From Cecembia rubra (lineage in GTDB: Bacteria > Bacteroidota > Bacteroidia > Cytophagales > Cyclobacteriaceae): a stretch of DNA of 64,000 nt. Shown here one piece after another: positions 56,551-64,000 of the stretch (position 1 is its first letter; every line of letters begins with the position of its first letter). The DNA lies in contig NZ_PYGF01000006.1 of NCBI RefSeq assembly GCF_003014575.1, forward strand, positions 62,001 through 126,000, read 5' to 3'. The notes beneath the pieces are model-generated. The model made no database searches. It was not told where the DNA came from and saw only the letters and a list, made by a program, of their open reading frames with translations. The position numbers and the translations under genes were made by a program.

Positions 56551-56898
56551 ATGCATGAAATTTCATTGGTCAAAAACATATTTGGATCTCTTGACGCTGT
56601 ATATCCGGAAAAGGATAGAAAAAAGATCAAAAAGATCCACATGAAGGTTGGGCTCCTTTCAAATGTCGAGCCCATTCTGATGCAGAATGCTTTTGAAGCA
56701 GTTGTAGCTACTGAGAGAAAAGAGTACATTGATTGTAAACTTTATATTGAAGTATTGCCTATTTTAGTGCATTGTGATGAATGCAATAAAGAGTCGGAGG
56801 TGGTGAATTATAAGTTTGTTTGCTCTTGTAATAAACCCACCAATAAGGTAATCCAAGGGAATGAGTTGTTGATTTCAGGTGTTGAATTCCTGGAGTGA
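56551..56898 (+). CDS. hypA: Hydrogenase nickel chaperone HypA
   Basis: 115 aa. N-terminal MHEISLVKNIF with Ni ligand His2-Glu3. The zinc site is CDEC (about 74-77) followed by CSC (about 91-93) rather than the usual second CxxC, so the last pair is one residue shorter. Works with HypB to insert Ni. 3 bp after the DUF151 gene. Confidence 0.92.
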   Translation: MHEISLVKNIFGSLDAVYPEKDRKKIKKIHMKVGLLSNVEPILMQNAFEAVVATERKEYIDCKLYIEVLPILVHCDECNKESEVVNYKFVCSCNKPTNKVIQGNELLISGVEFLE

Positions 56899-56967
56899 TT
56901 TCTTGTGTACCAAAGTATATGACTGTCATTGTGGGAAAAATGCCGGAAGACTTAATATCCTGATAAG

Positions 56968-57594
56968 ATGACTAAAAAAGACACCAAATCAAGAATTAAA
57001 GATGTAGCCTTAGAGCTTTTCAATAGAGATGGCTTCGTCAATGTACGGTTACAACATATATCAGATGTTTGCGGACTAAGTTTGGGCAATATTGGTTACC
57101 ATTTCCGAACAAAAAACGATATCCTATATGCCTTATTCAGTGATTTTTTGGAGGAGCAAAAACTCTTGCTATCAGAATTTAGGGTTTTACCACTTTTTGA
57201 AGATTTTAATCGGTTCTTAAATTCAAATTTTGAGTTACAAAAGCGGTATGTATTCTTTTATAAAGACGCTTTGGACTTGACAAGGTTGTATGAAAATATA
57301 TCAAAAAAATACAGAGAACATTTAAACTGGCAAGAATTACAATTGCAAGGAATGTTGGTTTTCAACGAAGCAAGAGGGGCATTGGATTCCAAAGGAATTC
57401 AGGATTTTACACAAAAAATGTCCTCACTTTTAGTTTGGGCCAGTGAAAGTTGGATCAGTAGGCAGGCAGTAACAGGTGCGGAGGAATTAGATAAGTGCAG
57501 CTATCTGGAAATGGTTTGGTTTTTGTTGAAGCCTTACTTTACTGAAACTGGCGAAGAAGAGTTTGAAAACAGGGTCGTTATTTGTGAAAGATGA
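56968..57594 (+). CDS. TetR-family regulator 1
   Basis: 208 aa. N-terminal TetR HTH (about 8-54): IKDVALELFNRDGFVNVRLQHI (abridged), LSLGNIGYHFRTKNDILYALF (abridged) with the recognition helix SLGNIGYHF. The C-terminal ligand-binding half is helical and aromatic (RYVFFYKDALDLTRLYENI). It ends GEEEFENRV, like TetR 2, and the two align through the HTH, so they look like paralogues. Overlaps the 120-aa gene by ATGA. Candidate repressor of hyp and hup promoters. Confidence 0.85.
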   Translation: MTKKDTKSRIKDVALELFNRDGFVNVRLQHISDVCGLSLGNIGYHFRTKNDILYALFSDFLEEQKLLLSEFRVLPLFEDFNRFLNSNFELQKRYVFFYKDALDLTRLYENISKKYREHLNWQELQLQGMLVFNEARGALDSKGIQDFTQKMSSLLVWASESWISRQAVTGAEELDKCSYLEMVWFLLKPYFTETGEEEFENRVVICER

Positions 57595-57953
57595 AAAAAT
57601 ATCTGGTTTTAGATTTTCAAGTGTATAATTGGCTGCTCCGCTCCATTAATCAATTATCACTTTATGAGGATAGATTGGGGGATGAGTCGGAGTTTAGTTT
57701 TTTGAGATCCAACGAATGGCTTGGAGACACAGCCGTCATAGATAGGTTGATCTACAGAAGAGGAGAATTCAGAATAGATCTTATTTTTGCACATCATAAA
57801 CAACCGCTTAAATTCTTGGTGAGGAATATTACTGTCCAATCAGACAGAAAAAAGGCAGAAATTATGTCCCAGTTATTTAGACGACAGGCGGCAAAAGATC
57901 AGAGGGGAACATTGATGATTCAAGAGGGGTTATTAAATTTAGATTATAATTAA
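57591..57953 (+). CDS. 120-aa protein between two TetR regulators
   Basis: Soluble, basic C-terminal half (SDRKKAEIMSQLFRRQAAKDQ), N-terminus MKKYLVLDFQVYNWLLRSIN. Overlaps tetR 1 by 4 bp and precedes tetR 2 by 11 bp, so all three are co-transcribed. No known domain recognised; possibly a small partner of the regulators. Confidence 0.7.
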   Translation: MKKYLVLDFQVYNWLLRSINQLSLYEDRLGDESEFSFLRSNEWLGDTAVIDRLIYRRGEFRIDLIFAHHKQPLKFLVRNITVQSDRKKAEIMSQLFRRQAAKDQRGTLMIQEGLLNLDYN

Positions 57954-57964
57954 CAGCGAGTAAA

Positions 57965-58579
57965 ATGTCCAAGACTAAAGATAGAATCTTAGAAGCTTCC
58001 ATAAGCACATTTAACGAACATGGGGTAGCCAATGTAAGGCTGCAACAGATAGCGGATGCTGCAGATATTAGTGTTGGTAACTTAGCCTATCATTTTAAAA
58101 ACAAAGAAGCAATAGTTTCATATGTTTATGACTTTATTTTTAGTGAATTTTCCGAAATATTGTCCGATTATCTTTTTATAGAGAATTTTCAAGGACTGGA
58201 TAGAAACTTTGAGCAATACTATGCTTTCTTCATGAAATACCGCTTTTTTTTCACAGATATGTTTGAGATAGAACGCAATTATCCAGATATCTTGGAGAAA
58301 TGGCACAAGTATTCCAACCGTATGCTTTTACAGGTTAAATCCAGAATAGAATTTGATGTTCAGCGCGGTGTTCTTGTTCCTCAATCGGATGAAATGAATG
58401 AGTTACTTTCCAGTAATATTTGGATGTCCATTATTTTTTGGTTACCTCAAAGAATATTAAGGGGACTGCCGGCCGAGGAGAAACTTTTCAAAGAGGCAGT
58501 CTGGAGTCAAATGACCCCTTATCTCACAGACAGGGGAGAAGAAGAGTTTGTAGTTTATATTTATCCTGTTCTTATCTAA
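57965..58579 (+). CDS. TetR-family regulator 2
   Basis: 204 aa. TetR HTH at about 5-50 (RILEASISTFNEHGVANVRLQQI, abridged; DISVGNLAYHFKNKEAIVSYV, abridged). C-terminal half helical, rich in Phe/Tyr (FEQYYAFFMKYRFFFTDMFEI, abridged), ending DRGEEEFVVYIY. Paralogue of TetR 1 by motif pattern. Its gene lies directly upstream of the hupS control region with its cluster of TTTCTAA/TTAGAAA half-sites, making it a prime candidate to bind there. Confidence 0.85.
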   Translation: MSKTKDRILEASISTFNEHGVANVRLQQIADAADISVGNLAYHFKNKEAIVSYVYDFIFSEFSEILSDYLFIENFQGLDRNFEQYYAFFMKYRFFFTDMFEIERNYPDILEKWHKYSNRMLLQVKSRIEFDVQRGVLVPQSDEMNELLSSNIWMSIIFWLPQRILRGLPAEEKLFKEAVWSQMTPYLTDRGEEEFVVYIYPVLI

Positions 58580-58772
58580 AGGTGCATTTTTTTCCATTTA
58601 ATCCCGACTTAAGGGATGGGGACTGGGCTTAAAGCAGGGAAGCGATTGATTATGCCCGTCGAGGCGTAAGAGTCCGTATTAGAGATTCAAGTCCATATTC
58701 GGATTTATCTGACCAACTCTTAGGGTTTAATTTGGTAGTCTCAAAAAACTGTCCTATTCACTATAAATCCTA

Positions 58773-58837
58773 TTTTTAGAAAAAAATTTCTAAATATTAG
58801 AAAAAATATTCAAATAAAATTAGGAAACCCTTTCTAA
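58773..58837 (+). promoter_or_regulatory. Operator cluster upstream of hupS
   Basis: Four half-sites in 65 bp: TTAGAAA (58776-58782), TTTCTAA (58787-58793), TTAGAAA (58797-58803) and TTAGGAAA/TTTCTAA (58820-58827 and 58831-58837). The middle pair forms TTTCTAA-ATA-TTAGAAA. The 23 bp from 58773 match the hypB site in 22 positions. The last half-site overlaps the predicted -33 of hupS. Confidence 0.7.
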
Positions 58838-58861
58838 TTTGATTCAGAATATTTAAATTTG
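58831..58861 (+). promoter_or_regulatory. Predicted hupS promoter
   Basis: TAAATTTG at 58854-58861 matches TAnnTTTG exactly; 19 bp upstream the -33 position reads TTTC. The start codon is 80 bp downstream. Confidence 0.45.
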
Positions 58862-58941
58862 ATATTATTGCTTGATTTTAAAATATTGTTTGGCGATCAA
58901 GTGATATTCATTTCACAATTTAACCCATAACGACAACTTAA

Positions 58942-59922
58942 ATGGCAAACGTTCTTTGGTTGCAAGGAGGGGCATGTAGTGGTAACACCATGTCTTTTTT
59001 AAATGCAGAGGAGCCAACTGTAGTAGAATTGGTCACTGATTTTGGTGTCAATATTCTCTGGCATCCTTCTATAGGTCTGGAAATTGGTCATCAGGTATCT
59101 GATCTTTTGGAAAGCATTGTTGCTGGAAAAACCCAATTGGATATTCTGGTTTTTGAAGGTTCAATCGTACAAGGACCCAATGGAACCGGTACAATGAATT
59201 ATTTTGCTGAAAGGCCAATGATGGACTGGATAAAAGATTTGTCCAAAGTTTCAGGTTATGTGGTAGCCATAGGTGATTGTGCAACATGGGGAGGAATTCC
59301 CGCAGTTCCGCCAAATCCTTCTGAAAGTACAGGTATGCAATTCCTTAAAAAACAAAAAGGAGGGTTCTTAGGGGCAGATTATGTTTCCAAAGGAGGGCTG
59401 CCTGTAATCAATATTCCCGGATGTCCCGCCCATCCTGATTGGATTACCCAGATTTTAGTGGCCATTTCCACAGGAAGGATTGGAGATGTATTATTGGACG
59501 AGTTTCATCGGCCTAAAACCTTTTTCACAGATTTTGTTCAAACAGGATGTCCAAACGCTATTTCTTTTGCCCAAAAAGTGGATGGTCAGTTTGGCAAGCG
59601 AGGCGGATGCTTATTTTACGAGGTAGGCTGTAGAGGTCCTATGACCAGGGCCAGTTGTAACCGGATTTTGTGGAACCGTCAATCCAGTAAAACCAGGGCA
59701 AACCATCCTTGCTTAGGATGTACAGAGCCAGGATTTCCTCACAATGACCTCGTTAAAGGCTCTGTATTCAAAACCATGAAATATTTGGGTTTTTTGCCAA
59801 AGTCAGTCCCGGCAGGTAATACCAAAGCAGGGTACTATGCGAGAGCCGGATTTGAAAAAGCAATGGGTACCCTGGATAAAGTGGTCGTAGGAACAAGGCC
59901 TCAATTTGATAGCTCAAAATAA
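58942..59922 (+). CDS. hupS: [NiFe]-hydrogenase small subunit, group 2a-like
   Basis: 326 aa, no Tat signal: the protein starts MANVLWLQGGACSGN, so the enzyme stays in the cytoplasm. Proximal cluster ligands visible: Cys12, Cys113 (GDCATWGG) and Cys161 (GCPAHPDW), with only one Cys in the N-terminal motif where most hydrogenases have two. Further ligands: His189, Cys203, Cys223, Cys230, and Cys239, Cys257, Cys260. This pattern resembles cyanobacterial HupS and mycobacterial HucS (group 2a), and Huc is known to use three 3Fe-4S clusters. It relays electrons from the NiFe site to an acceptor not identified here. Confidence 0.93.
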   Translation: MANVLWLQGGACSGNTMSFLNAEEPTVVELVTDFGVNILWHPSIGLEIGHQVSDLLESIVAGKTQLDILVFEGSIVQGPNGTGTMNYFAERPMMDWIKDLSKVSGYVVAIGDCATWGGIPAVPPNPSESTGMQFLKKQKGGFLGADYVSKGGLPVINIPGCPAHPDWITQILVAISTGRIGDVLLDEFHRPKTFFTDFVQTGCPNAISFAQKVDGQFGKRGGCLFYEVGCRGPMTRASCNRILWNRQSSKTRANHPCLGCTEPGFPHNDLVKGSVFKTMKYLGFLPKSVPAGNTKAGYYARAGFEKAMGTLDKVVVGTRPQFDSSK

Positions 59923-59930
59923 CCATAGTA

Positions 59931-61523
59931 ATGTCAACATACAAAGAATTGAATATATCGCCAGTCGGACGTGTAGAAGGAGACTTGGACGTAAAAGTGT
60001 ATATGGAAAACGGGGTAGTGACCAGAGCACATACCCAGGCAGCAATGTTCCGTGGTTTTGAACAAATCATGGCAGGAAAGGACCCTCAATCCGGACTTAT
60101 TGTTACCCCAAGAATTTGTGGAATATGTGGTGGTTCACACCTTTATTGTGCTTCTTCTGCTTTGGATACTATTTGGAAGACCCAGCTCACTCCCAATGCT
60201 TTACTTTTGAGGGCAATTGGTCAAGCTGCTGAAACCATTCAAAGTATTCCAAGATGGTTCTATGCCATTTTTGCTACTGATATGGCCAATAAAAAGTTTG
60301 CCAATAAGCCGCTCTATGAAGAAGTGACCAAAAGATTTTCAGCCTATGTGGGCACTTCCTTTCAAATTGGCTTAACAGCTTCTGCTTTACCTGTAGAGGT
60401 CTATGCAATTTTCGGAGGACAATGGCCACATTCTTCTTACATGGTGCCAGGAGGAGTAATGTGTGCCCCGACCTTAAAAGACATCACTAGAGCACACGCT
60501 ATTCTTAACCATTTTAGAAACAGGTGGTTGGAAACAACCTTCCTTGGCTGCTCTATTGAAAGGTATTTGCAAATAAAATCCTGGGATGATATGTTGGCAT
60601 GGGTAGAGGAAAATGAAAGCCAAAGAAATAGTGATTTGGGACTGTTTATCAGGGCAGGTCTTGAATTTGGATTGGATAAATTTGGTCAGGGAGTAGGCAA
60701 GTTCATTGCTTATGGTACCTACTTGCATAAGGATAAATATAATTTCCCAACTATTGAGGCGAGGAATGAGGCAGTTATTTCGCCTGGAGGATTTTATGAT
60801 GGATCTAAATTTCACAGCTTAAACCATCTGGATATTCAGGAACATGTCGACCATGCTTGGTACAAGCAAGTGCCACCAGCACATCCATGGGATGAACCTA
60901 TTCCGACACCTGTACCCTCTCAGAATTTAGAAAATACAGACTTTTCTGGAAAATATAGCTGGTCCAAAGCACCTAGGTACATGGGTTTCGCTGCTGAAGC
61001 AGGGCCATTATCCAGGGTGATTATGGCAGGCAATCCTGATAATTTGGATCACCAAAACAGAGATCCTTTGTTTTTGGATATCATGGACAAATTGGGACCT
61101 TCTGTATTTACAAGAACTTTGGCAAGGCTGCACGAAGCGCCACGCCTATATGAATACCTTAATCAATGGCTGGGCCAGATTGACCTAGATGGAGAATTCT
61201 ACATCAAGCCAGAGGAAAGAGATGGGAAAGGATGGGGAGCAACTGAAGCAGCCCGAGGTGCTTTGGCACATTGGGTGGAGATCAAAAATGGGGTGATTGA
61301 AAACTATCAGGTGATGGCACCGACCACATGGAATGTGGGACCAAATGATGGTCAGGGAAATCCTGGTCCTATTGAAGCTGCGCTTGAAGGAACTGAAATC
61401 GAAGATCCGCATGATCCTGTTGAAGTGGGTATGGTCGCCAGGTCCTTTGACAGCTGTCTGGTATGTACGGTTCATGCCCATGATGGAAAGAGTGGAAAAG
61501 AATTGACCAAGTTTAAATTGTAA
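59931..61523 (+). CDS. hupL: [NiFe]-hydrogenase large subunit, group 2a-like
   Basis: 530 aa. N-terminal NiFe ligands RICGICGGSH (Cys63, Cys66) after GRVEGD. C-terminal ligands DSCLVCTVH (Cys509, Cys512) with a 15-residue tail AHDGKSGKELTKFKL to be cut off after His515 by the maturation protease. The position before Cys509 is Ser, not the Pro of many other groups. It starts 8 bp after hupS. H2 oxidation is the expected direction for this group; high affinity is possible but cannot be read from sequence. Confidence 0.95.
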   Translation: MSTYKELNISPVGRVEGDLDVKVYMENGVVTRAHTQAAMFRGFEQIMAGKDPQSGLIVTPRICGICGGSHLYCASSALDTIWKTQLTPNALLLRAIGQAAETIQSIPRWFYAIFATDMANKKFANKPLYEEVTKRFSAYVGTSFQIGLTASALPVEVYAIFGGQWPHSSYMVPGGVMCAPTLKDITRAHAILNHFRNRWLETTFLGCSIERYLQIKSWDDMLAWVEENESQRNSDLGLFIRAGLEFGLDKFGQGVGKFIAYGTYLHKDKYNFPTIEARNEAVISPGGFYDGSKFHSLNHLDIQEHVDHAWYKQVPPAHPWDEPIPTPVPSQNLENTDFSGKYSWSKAPRYMGFAAEAGPLSRVIMAGNPDNLDHQNRDPLFLDIMDKLGPSVFTRTLARLHEAPRLYEYLNQWLGQIDLDGEFYIKPEERDGKGWGATEAARGALAHWVEIKNGVIENYQVMAPTTWNVGPNDGQGNPGPIEAALEGTEIEDPHDPVEVGMVARSFDSCLVCTVHAHDGKSGKELTKFKL

Positions 61524-61537
61524 AACCTTCCTCAGTT

Positions 61538-61574
61538 AAAAAGTGGAATCCTGGATAGGTTTCCACTTTTTTAT
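61538..61574 (+). terminator. Hairpin with T tract between hupL and the protease gene
   Basis: AAAAGTGGAA (61539-61548) pairs with TTCCACTTTT (61561-61570), T tail following. It may end most transcripts after hupL, leaving the downstream genes at lower level. Confidence 0.75.
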
Positions 61575-61634
61575 TGGCATTACCGATCCCCTAATGTGTC
61601 AAGGGATTTTCCACCAAATTGATCCGCTAAAAAC

Positions 61635-62135
61635 ATGAAAAAAACTGCCATTCTCGGCTTTGGTAATCCTGTGAGAAGTGATGATGCTGTAGGCTGTGAG
61701 GTGATTCGCTTATTAAAAGAAAAGTTGGATCCAGTTCCTGAAATCCTTACGATTATTGATATGGGGACTTCTGCCTTTGAGGTTTTATTTTCCCTTAAGC
61801 ATCATGACAGGATATTGCTCATAGATGGAGTTATTAATTCTGGACAAGAAGACGGGAGTCTTTTTAAATTGCCTGCAGAGGAGATTCAAGCTGCTATACA
61901 AGATGATCCTATGGTATTTCTTCATAGTCTCAAGTGGGACCAAGCCCTCTCTTATGCCAAAAAAATTATGCAGAATGATTTCCCTAAGGATAACATCACA
62001 GTGTACTTGGTCTCTATTACAGATACCAGGTTAAGCGTTGGCATGTCAGCCATCATTCAACAATCTGCGTACCATCTGGCCAATAAAATTATTGATGACT
62101 TAGAACTCTTTGAAAACAATGGAAAGGGCCTTTGA
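61635..62135 (+). CDS. hupD: Hydrogenase large-subunit maturation endopeptidase
   Basis: 166 aa. GFGNPVRSDDAVG (8-20) with metal-binding Asp16, Asp64 (LLIDGV) and His97 (FLHSLKWD), matching the three Ni-sensing ligands of HybD/HupW-type proteases. It removes the HupL C-terminal tail after Ni insertion. The end overlaps the next gene by 26 bp. Confidence 0.92.
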   Translation: MKKTAILGFGNPVRSDDAVGCEVIRLLKEKLDPVPEILTIIDMGTSAFEVLFSLKHHDRILLIDGVINSGQEDGSLFKLPAEEIQAAIQDDPMVFLHSLKWDQALSYAKKIMQNDFPKDNITVYLVSITDTRLSVGMSAIIQQSAYHLANKIIDDLELFENNGKGL

Positions 62136-62493
62136 TTTCAATCAAAATATTCCACAGCAATCCAAAATACTGGATACTCCTGTTCAGCTTCATAATCTAC
62201 ATTTGATTATTCAACATGAATTGGCGAATCGGCTTATTGGGGAGGAAATGCAGGCATATGCGGCAATGATGCCCGAAGCAAAAAAAATACTTTTGACAAA
62301 AGCCAGTAATATTGCATTTAAGGCAAAGTATAAACCCATCATGCTATTTGTCAAACAAAAAAATACTCATGGGGATAAATCAATTTCCTTACAGGAATTT
62401 TTCGCTGATCACCCTGATTTATCTCAAGATAATCAGGCACTGAAATTCAGTTTTGAAGATAAAGAAGCTATTTTAGAAATACATATTATATGA
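62110..62493 (+). CDS. 127-aa protein downstream of the maturation protease
   Basis: Soluble, no Cys, no signal. Starts MKTMERAFDFNQNIPQQ (ATG at 62119 is an alternative). Contains a helical middle (LIIQHELANRLIGEEMQAYA, abridged) and a C-terminal strand EAILEIHII. Overlaps hupD by 26 bp and the TPR gene by ATGA, so it belongs to the hydrogenase operon. No known family recognised. Confidence 0.7.
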   Translation: MKTMERAFDFNQNIPQQSKILDTPVQLHNLHLIIQHELANRLIGEEMQAYAAMMPEAKKILLTKASNIAFKAKYKPIMLFVKQKNTHGDKSISLQEFFADHPDLSQDNQALKFSFEDKEAILEIHII

Positions 62494-64000
62494 TTAAGAT
62501 ATTCTGCCACATTGGCTTATGGGAAGAAATAAAGGATGCTGTTTATTTCGGTTTTCAACTTCAAGATTGGATTGCTTTTGCGGATATAGAGACAATGAAG
62601 CCATCAGCCTCTGCTAACCACTTAATCGTGGATAAAGGTTATATTATCCTGCCGGTAGATTGGCAAAATGCAATGCCTCCTTATCTGCTTCCCGAGAAAA
62701 TTTTATTCAATGAAAAGGTACTTTTGGCCTTGGTCATGATAAGATTGGGAGAATTTGAGAAATCCTTACAACTTATTTCATTTTCTCCTACACTAAAAGC
62801 TGAATTTCAAATTATAATTGATTTGATGGAAGGTGGTGAAATAGACCCTCAACTACTTTCTGTAGAGACTTATCAGGAATTTGATGATTATAGACTAATG
62901 CATAATCATGCAGTGATAAGACATTATGGCCATGTGACAAATCCCTCCAAAGTAGACTATTACTACCAGGAAGCTACGATGTCCGCTCCAACTGAGGAAT
63001 ATGCTGCATTTTCAGCATTTCATTATTTCAATTATCTGTTTGATGAAGGAAGATTTTCCGAAGCTGAAGGACAGTTGAGAAGAATCCAAACAGCAGAAGT
63101 TTCCCAGGAAGGAAAAATGAAAATCCAGGCAGCATTGGCCCATTTATCCACACAATTGTTAAGCCCTCCTTATGATAAAGAAGGACTGACAACCCTGAAA
63201 GATAAGTTGTGGCAATGCCTTACCTACTATGAGATTCATGGGTTTAAAGTAGAAGAAGCACAATGTCTTTTGGACGCTGGTTTGATAGCAAACTTTTCTG
63301 AAAGTTTTGCTGAGGCACTGGGTTATTATACCAAAGCAGTCAAACTTTTTCAAGAAGAGGGCATGGAAGAATTTGCCTACCAAGCCTTGTTGCAAAAGGC
63401 GAGATTGCTAACTATTTGGGCTCAAAAAGGTAACCCTCAGTTCTTTAAACCAGCCATGGAAGCCTATCAGCAGGCCAGTAGATTTTTCACTAAGGAATAT
63501 TTTCCAGTGGCTTATGCAGAAATTCAAGAAAGCTTAGGGATCATTTATTCAGAAATCCCTGATGAAGTGAAAAAGAAAAGTGTGTGGGCGGCAGTTTCTG
63601 CCTCATCATTTGCAGAGGCATTGACCATTTTCACAAAAGAAGACTTTCCTTACGATTATGCGAGAGTTTGTAGCCATTATGGCAATGCCTTGATGAAATA
63701 CCCACAAGCAGTAAGATCAGATAATTTTGTAAAAGCACTAAGCTATTTTCAAGAGGCTTTGGCTGTCAGGGATGCAGAAAATTTTCCGGTTGAAAGAAGT
63801 ATCACAATCCTGAATTTCTTAGAAGCTTCTTGGTATGCCGATAATTCTAATGATGAAAATAATCCTGGCAGGCTTTATGAGATGCAGTTGAGGATCGACG
63901 AATTGATAGCTATTAATGCAGGTGAAGAATTTGTACAGGAGGCCAAGCTGCATCAAGAAAAATTGAACCAACTTAAAAGCATAATTGCAGAAGAAGGAAA
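62490..64000 (+). CDS. TPR-repeat protein of the hydrogenase locus (incomplete, runs off the window)
   Basis: At least 503 codons with no stop before position 64000. The start ATG overlaps the stop of the 127-aa gene. N-terminal 90 residues are non-repetitive (MIKIFCHIGLWEEIKDAVYF, abridged). From about 190 on there are helix-pair repeats such as FNYLFDEGRFSEAEGQLRRI, FSESFAEALGYYTKAVKLFQEEG (abridged) and DNFVKALSYFQEALAVRD: tetratricopeptide-like, a protein-protein scaffold. Probably a hydrogenase-specific assembly or anchoring factor. C-terminus unknown. Confidence 0.85.
   Translation, partial: MIKIFCHIGLWEEIKDAVYFGFQLQDWIAFADIETMKPSASANHLIVDKGYIILPVDWQNAMPPYLLPEKILFNEKVLLALVMIRLGEFEKSLQLISFSPTLKAEFQIIIDLMEGGEIDPQLLSVETYQEFDDYRLMHNHAVIRHYGHVTNPSKVDYYYQEATMSAPTEEYAAFSAFHYFNYLFDEGRFSEAEGQLRRIQTAEVSQEGKMKIQAALAHLSTQLLSPPYDKEGLTTLKDKLWQCLTYYEIHGFKVEEAQCLLDAGLIANFSESFAEALGYYTKAVKLFQEEGMEEFAYQALLQKARLLTIWAQKGNPQFFKPAMEAYQQASRFFTKEYFPVAYAEIQESLGIIYSEIPDEVKKKSVWAAVSASSFAEALTIFTKEDFPYDYARVCSHYGNALMKYPQAVRSDNFVKALSYFQEALAVRDAENFPVERSITILNFLEASWYADNSNDENNPGRLYEMQLRIDELIAINAGEEFVQEAKLHQEKLNQLKSIIAEEG

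Larger units (their letters stand above)
58580..58941. other. Control region upstream of hupS
   Basis: 362 bp without a gene. The left part has a short ATCCC/GGGAT hairpin (about 58601-58617). The right part is very AT-rich and carries the operator cluster and promoter described separately. No small gene is evident. Confidence 0.6.

Noticed and set aside
55962-56556. Minus-strand frames opposite the DUF151 gene
   Set aside because: Antisense to a gene with a clear family signature and tight operon spacing.

Overview
The window looks like a chromosome segment of a Bacteroidota bacterium, most likely a Cytophagales/Cyclobacteriaceae-type aerobe. Supporting signs are TAnnTTTG-type promoter boxes, many Sec, Tat and lipoprotein signals, a TonB-dependent receptor with a carboxypeptidase-regulatory-like N-domain, a 4-fold beta flower repeat protein, Tat-exported Gfo/Idh/MocA dehydrogenases with ThuA and PmoA-like partners, and a LexA-like/dinB pair. 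This assignment is inference from family content; no rRNA is present.

Layout. 1-20.4 kb: ordinary chromosome. It holds a fragmentary C10 peptidase with a 12-bp microsatellite, a PD40 lipoprotein, a secreted esterase, an exported KatG, a transporter, a geranylgeranyl-reductase-like flavoprotein, a TonB receptor, a phosphoesterase, a PAS-LuxR regulator, a sugar dehydrogenase, hydrolases and an AraC regulator. About 20.5-31.6 kb: a probable integrative island abutting the 3' end of tRNA-Asn(GTT). It carries a tyrosine integrase and a type I restriction-modification operon (hsdM, hsdS, a DUF3800 gene, an unknown 168-aa gene, then hsdR). Between the last two lies a roughly 1.9-kb insert, bounded by a duplicated hsdR leader. 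The insert holds an orphan excisionase-type HTH gene and a RAYT-like Y1 transposase with a nonsense codon, flanked by an inverted pair of palindromic repeat units; a second, empty pair of units follows. 31.8-48.8 kb: membrane protein, periplasmic molybdenum hydroxylase (IorAB-like), AsmA-like protein, a carbohydrate cluster (ThuA, PmoA-like, two Gfo/Idh-type proteins), dinB with a divergent self-cleaving-type LexA/S24 regulator, an alkyltransferase and lpdA.

48.9-64 kb: the most interesting region, a complete [NiFe]-hydrogenase locus. HypB-HypF-HypC-HypD-HypE are followed by an NHL-repeat protein, a 68-aa protein, a DUF151 (bifunctional nuclease family) protein with a UVR-like tail, and HypA. 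Then come two TetR-type regulators with a 120-aa unknown between them, the small and large hydrogenase subunits, a maturation protease, a 127-aa unknown and a TPR protein that runs off the window. The subunits resemble group 2a uptake hydrogenases (cyanobacterial HupSL, mycobacterial Huc): no Tat signal, and a proximal-cluster motif with a single N-terminal Cys.

A 23-bp motif, 22/23 identical, lies upstream of both hypB and hupS. At hupS it is followed by two further pairs of TTTCTAA/TTAGAAA-type half-sites, one overlapping the predicted -33 region. This suggests that one or both local TetR proteins control maturation and structural genes as one regulon.
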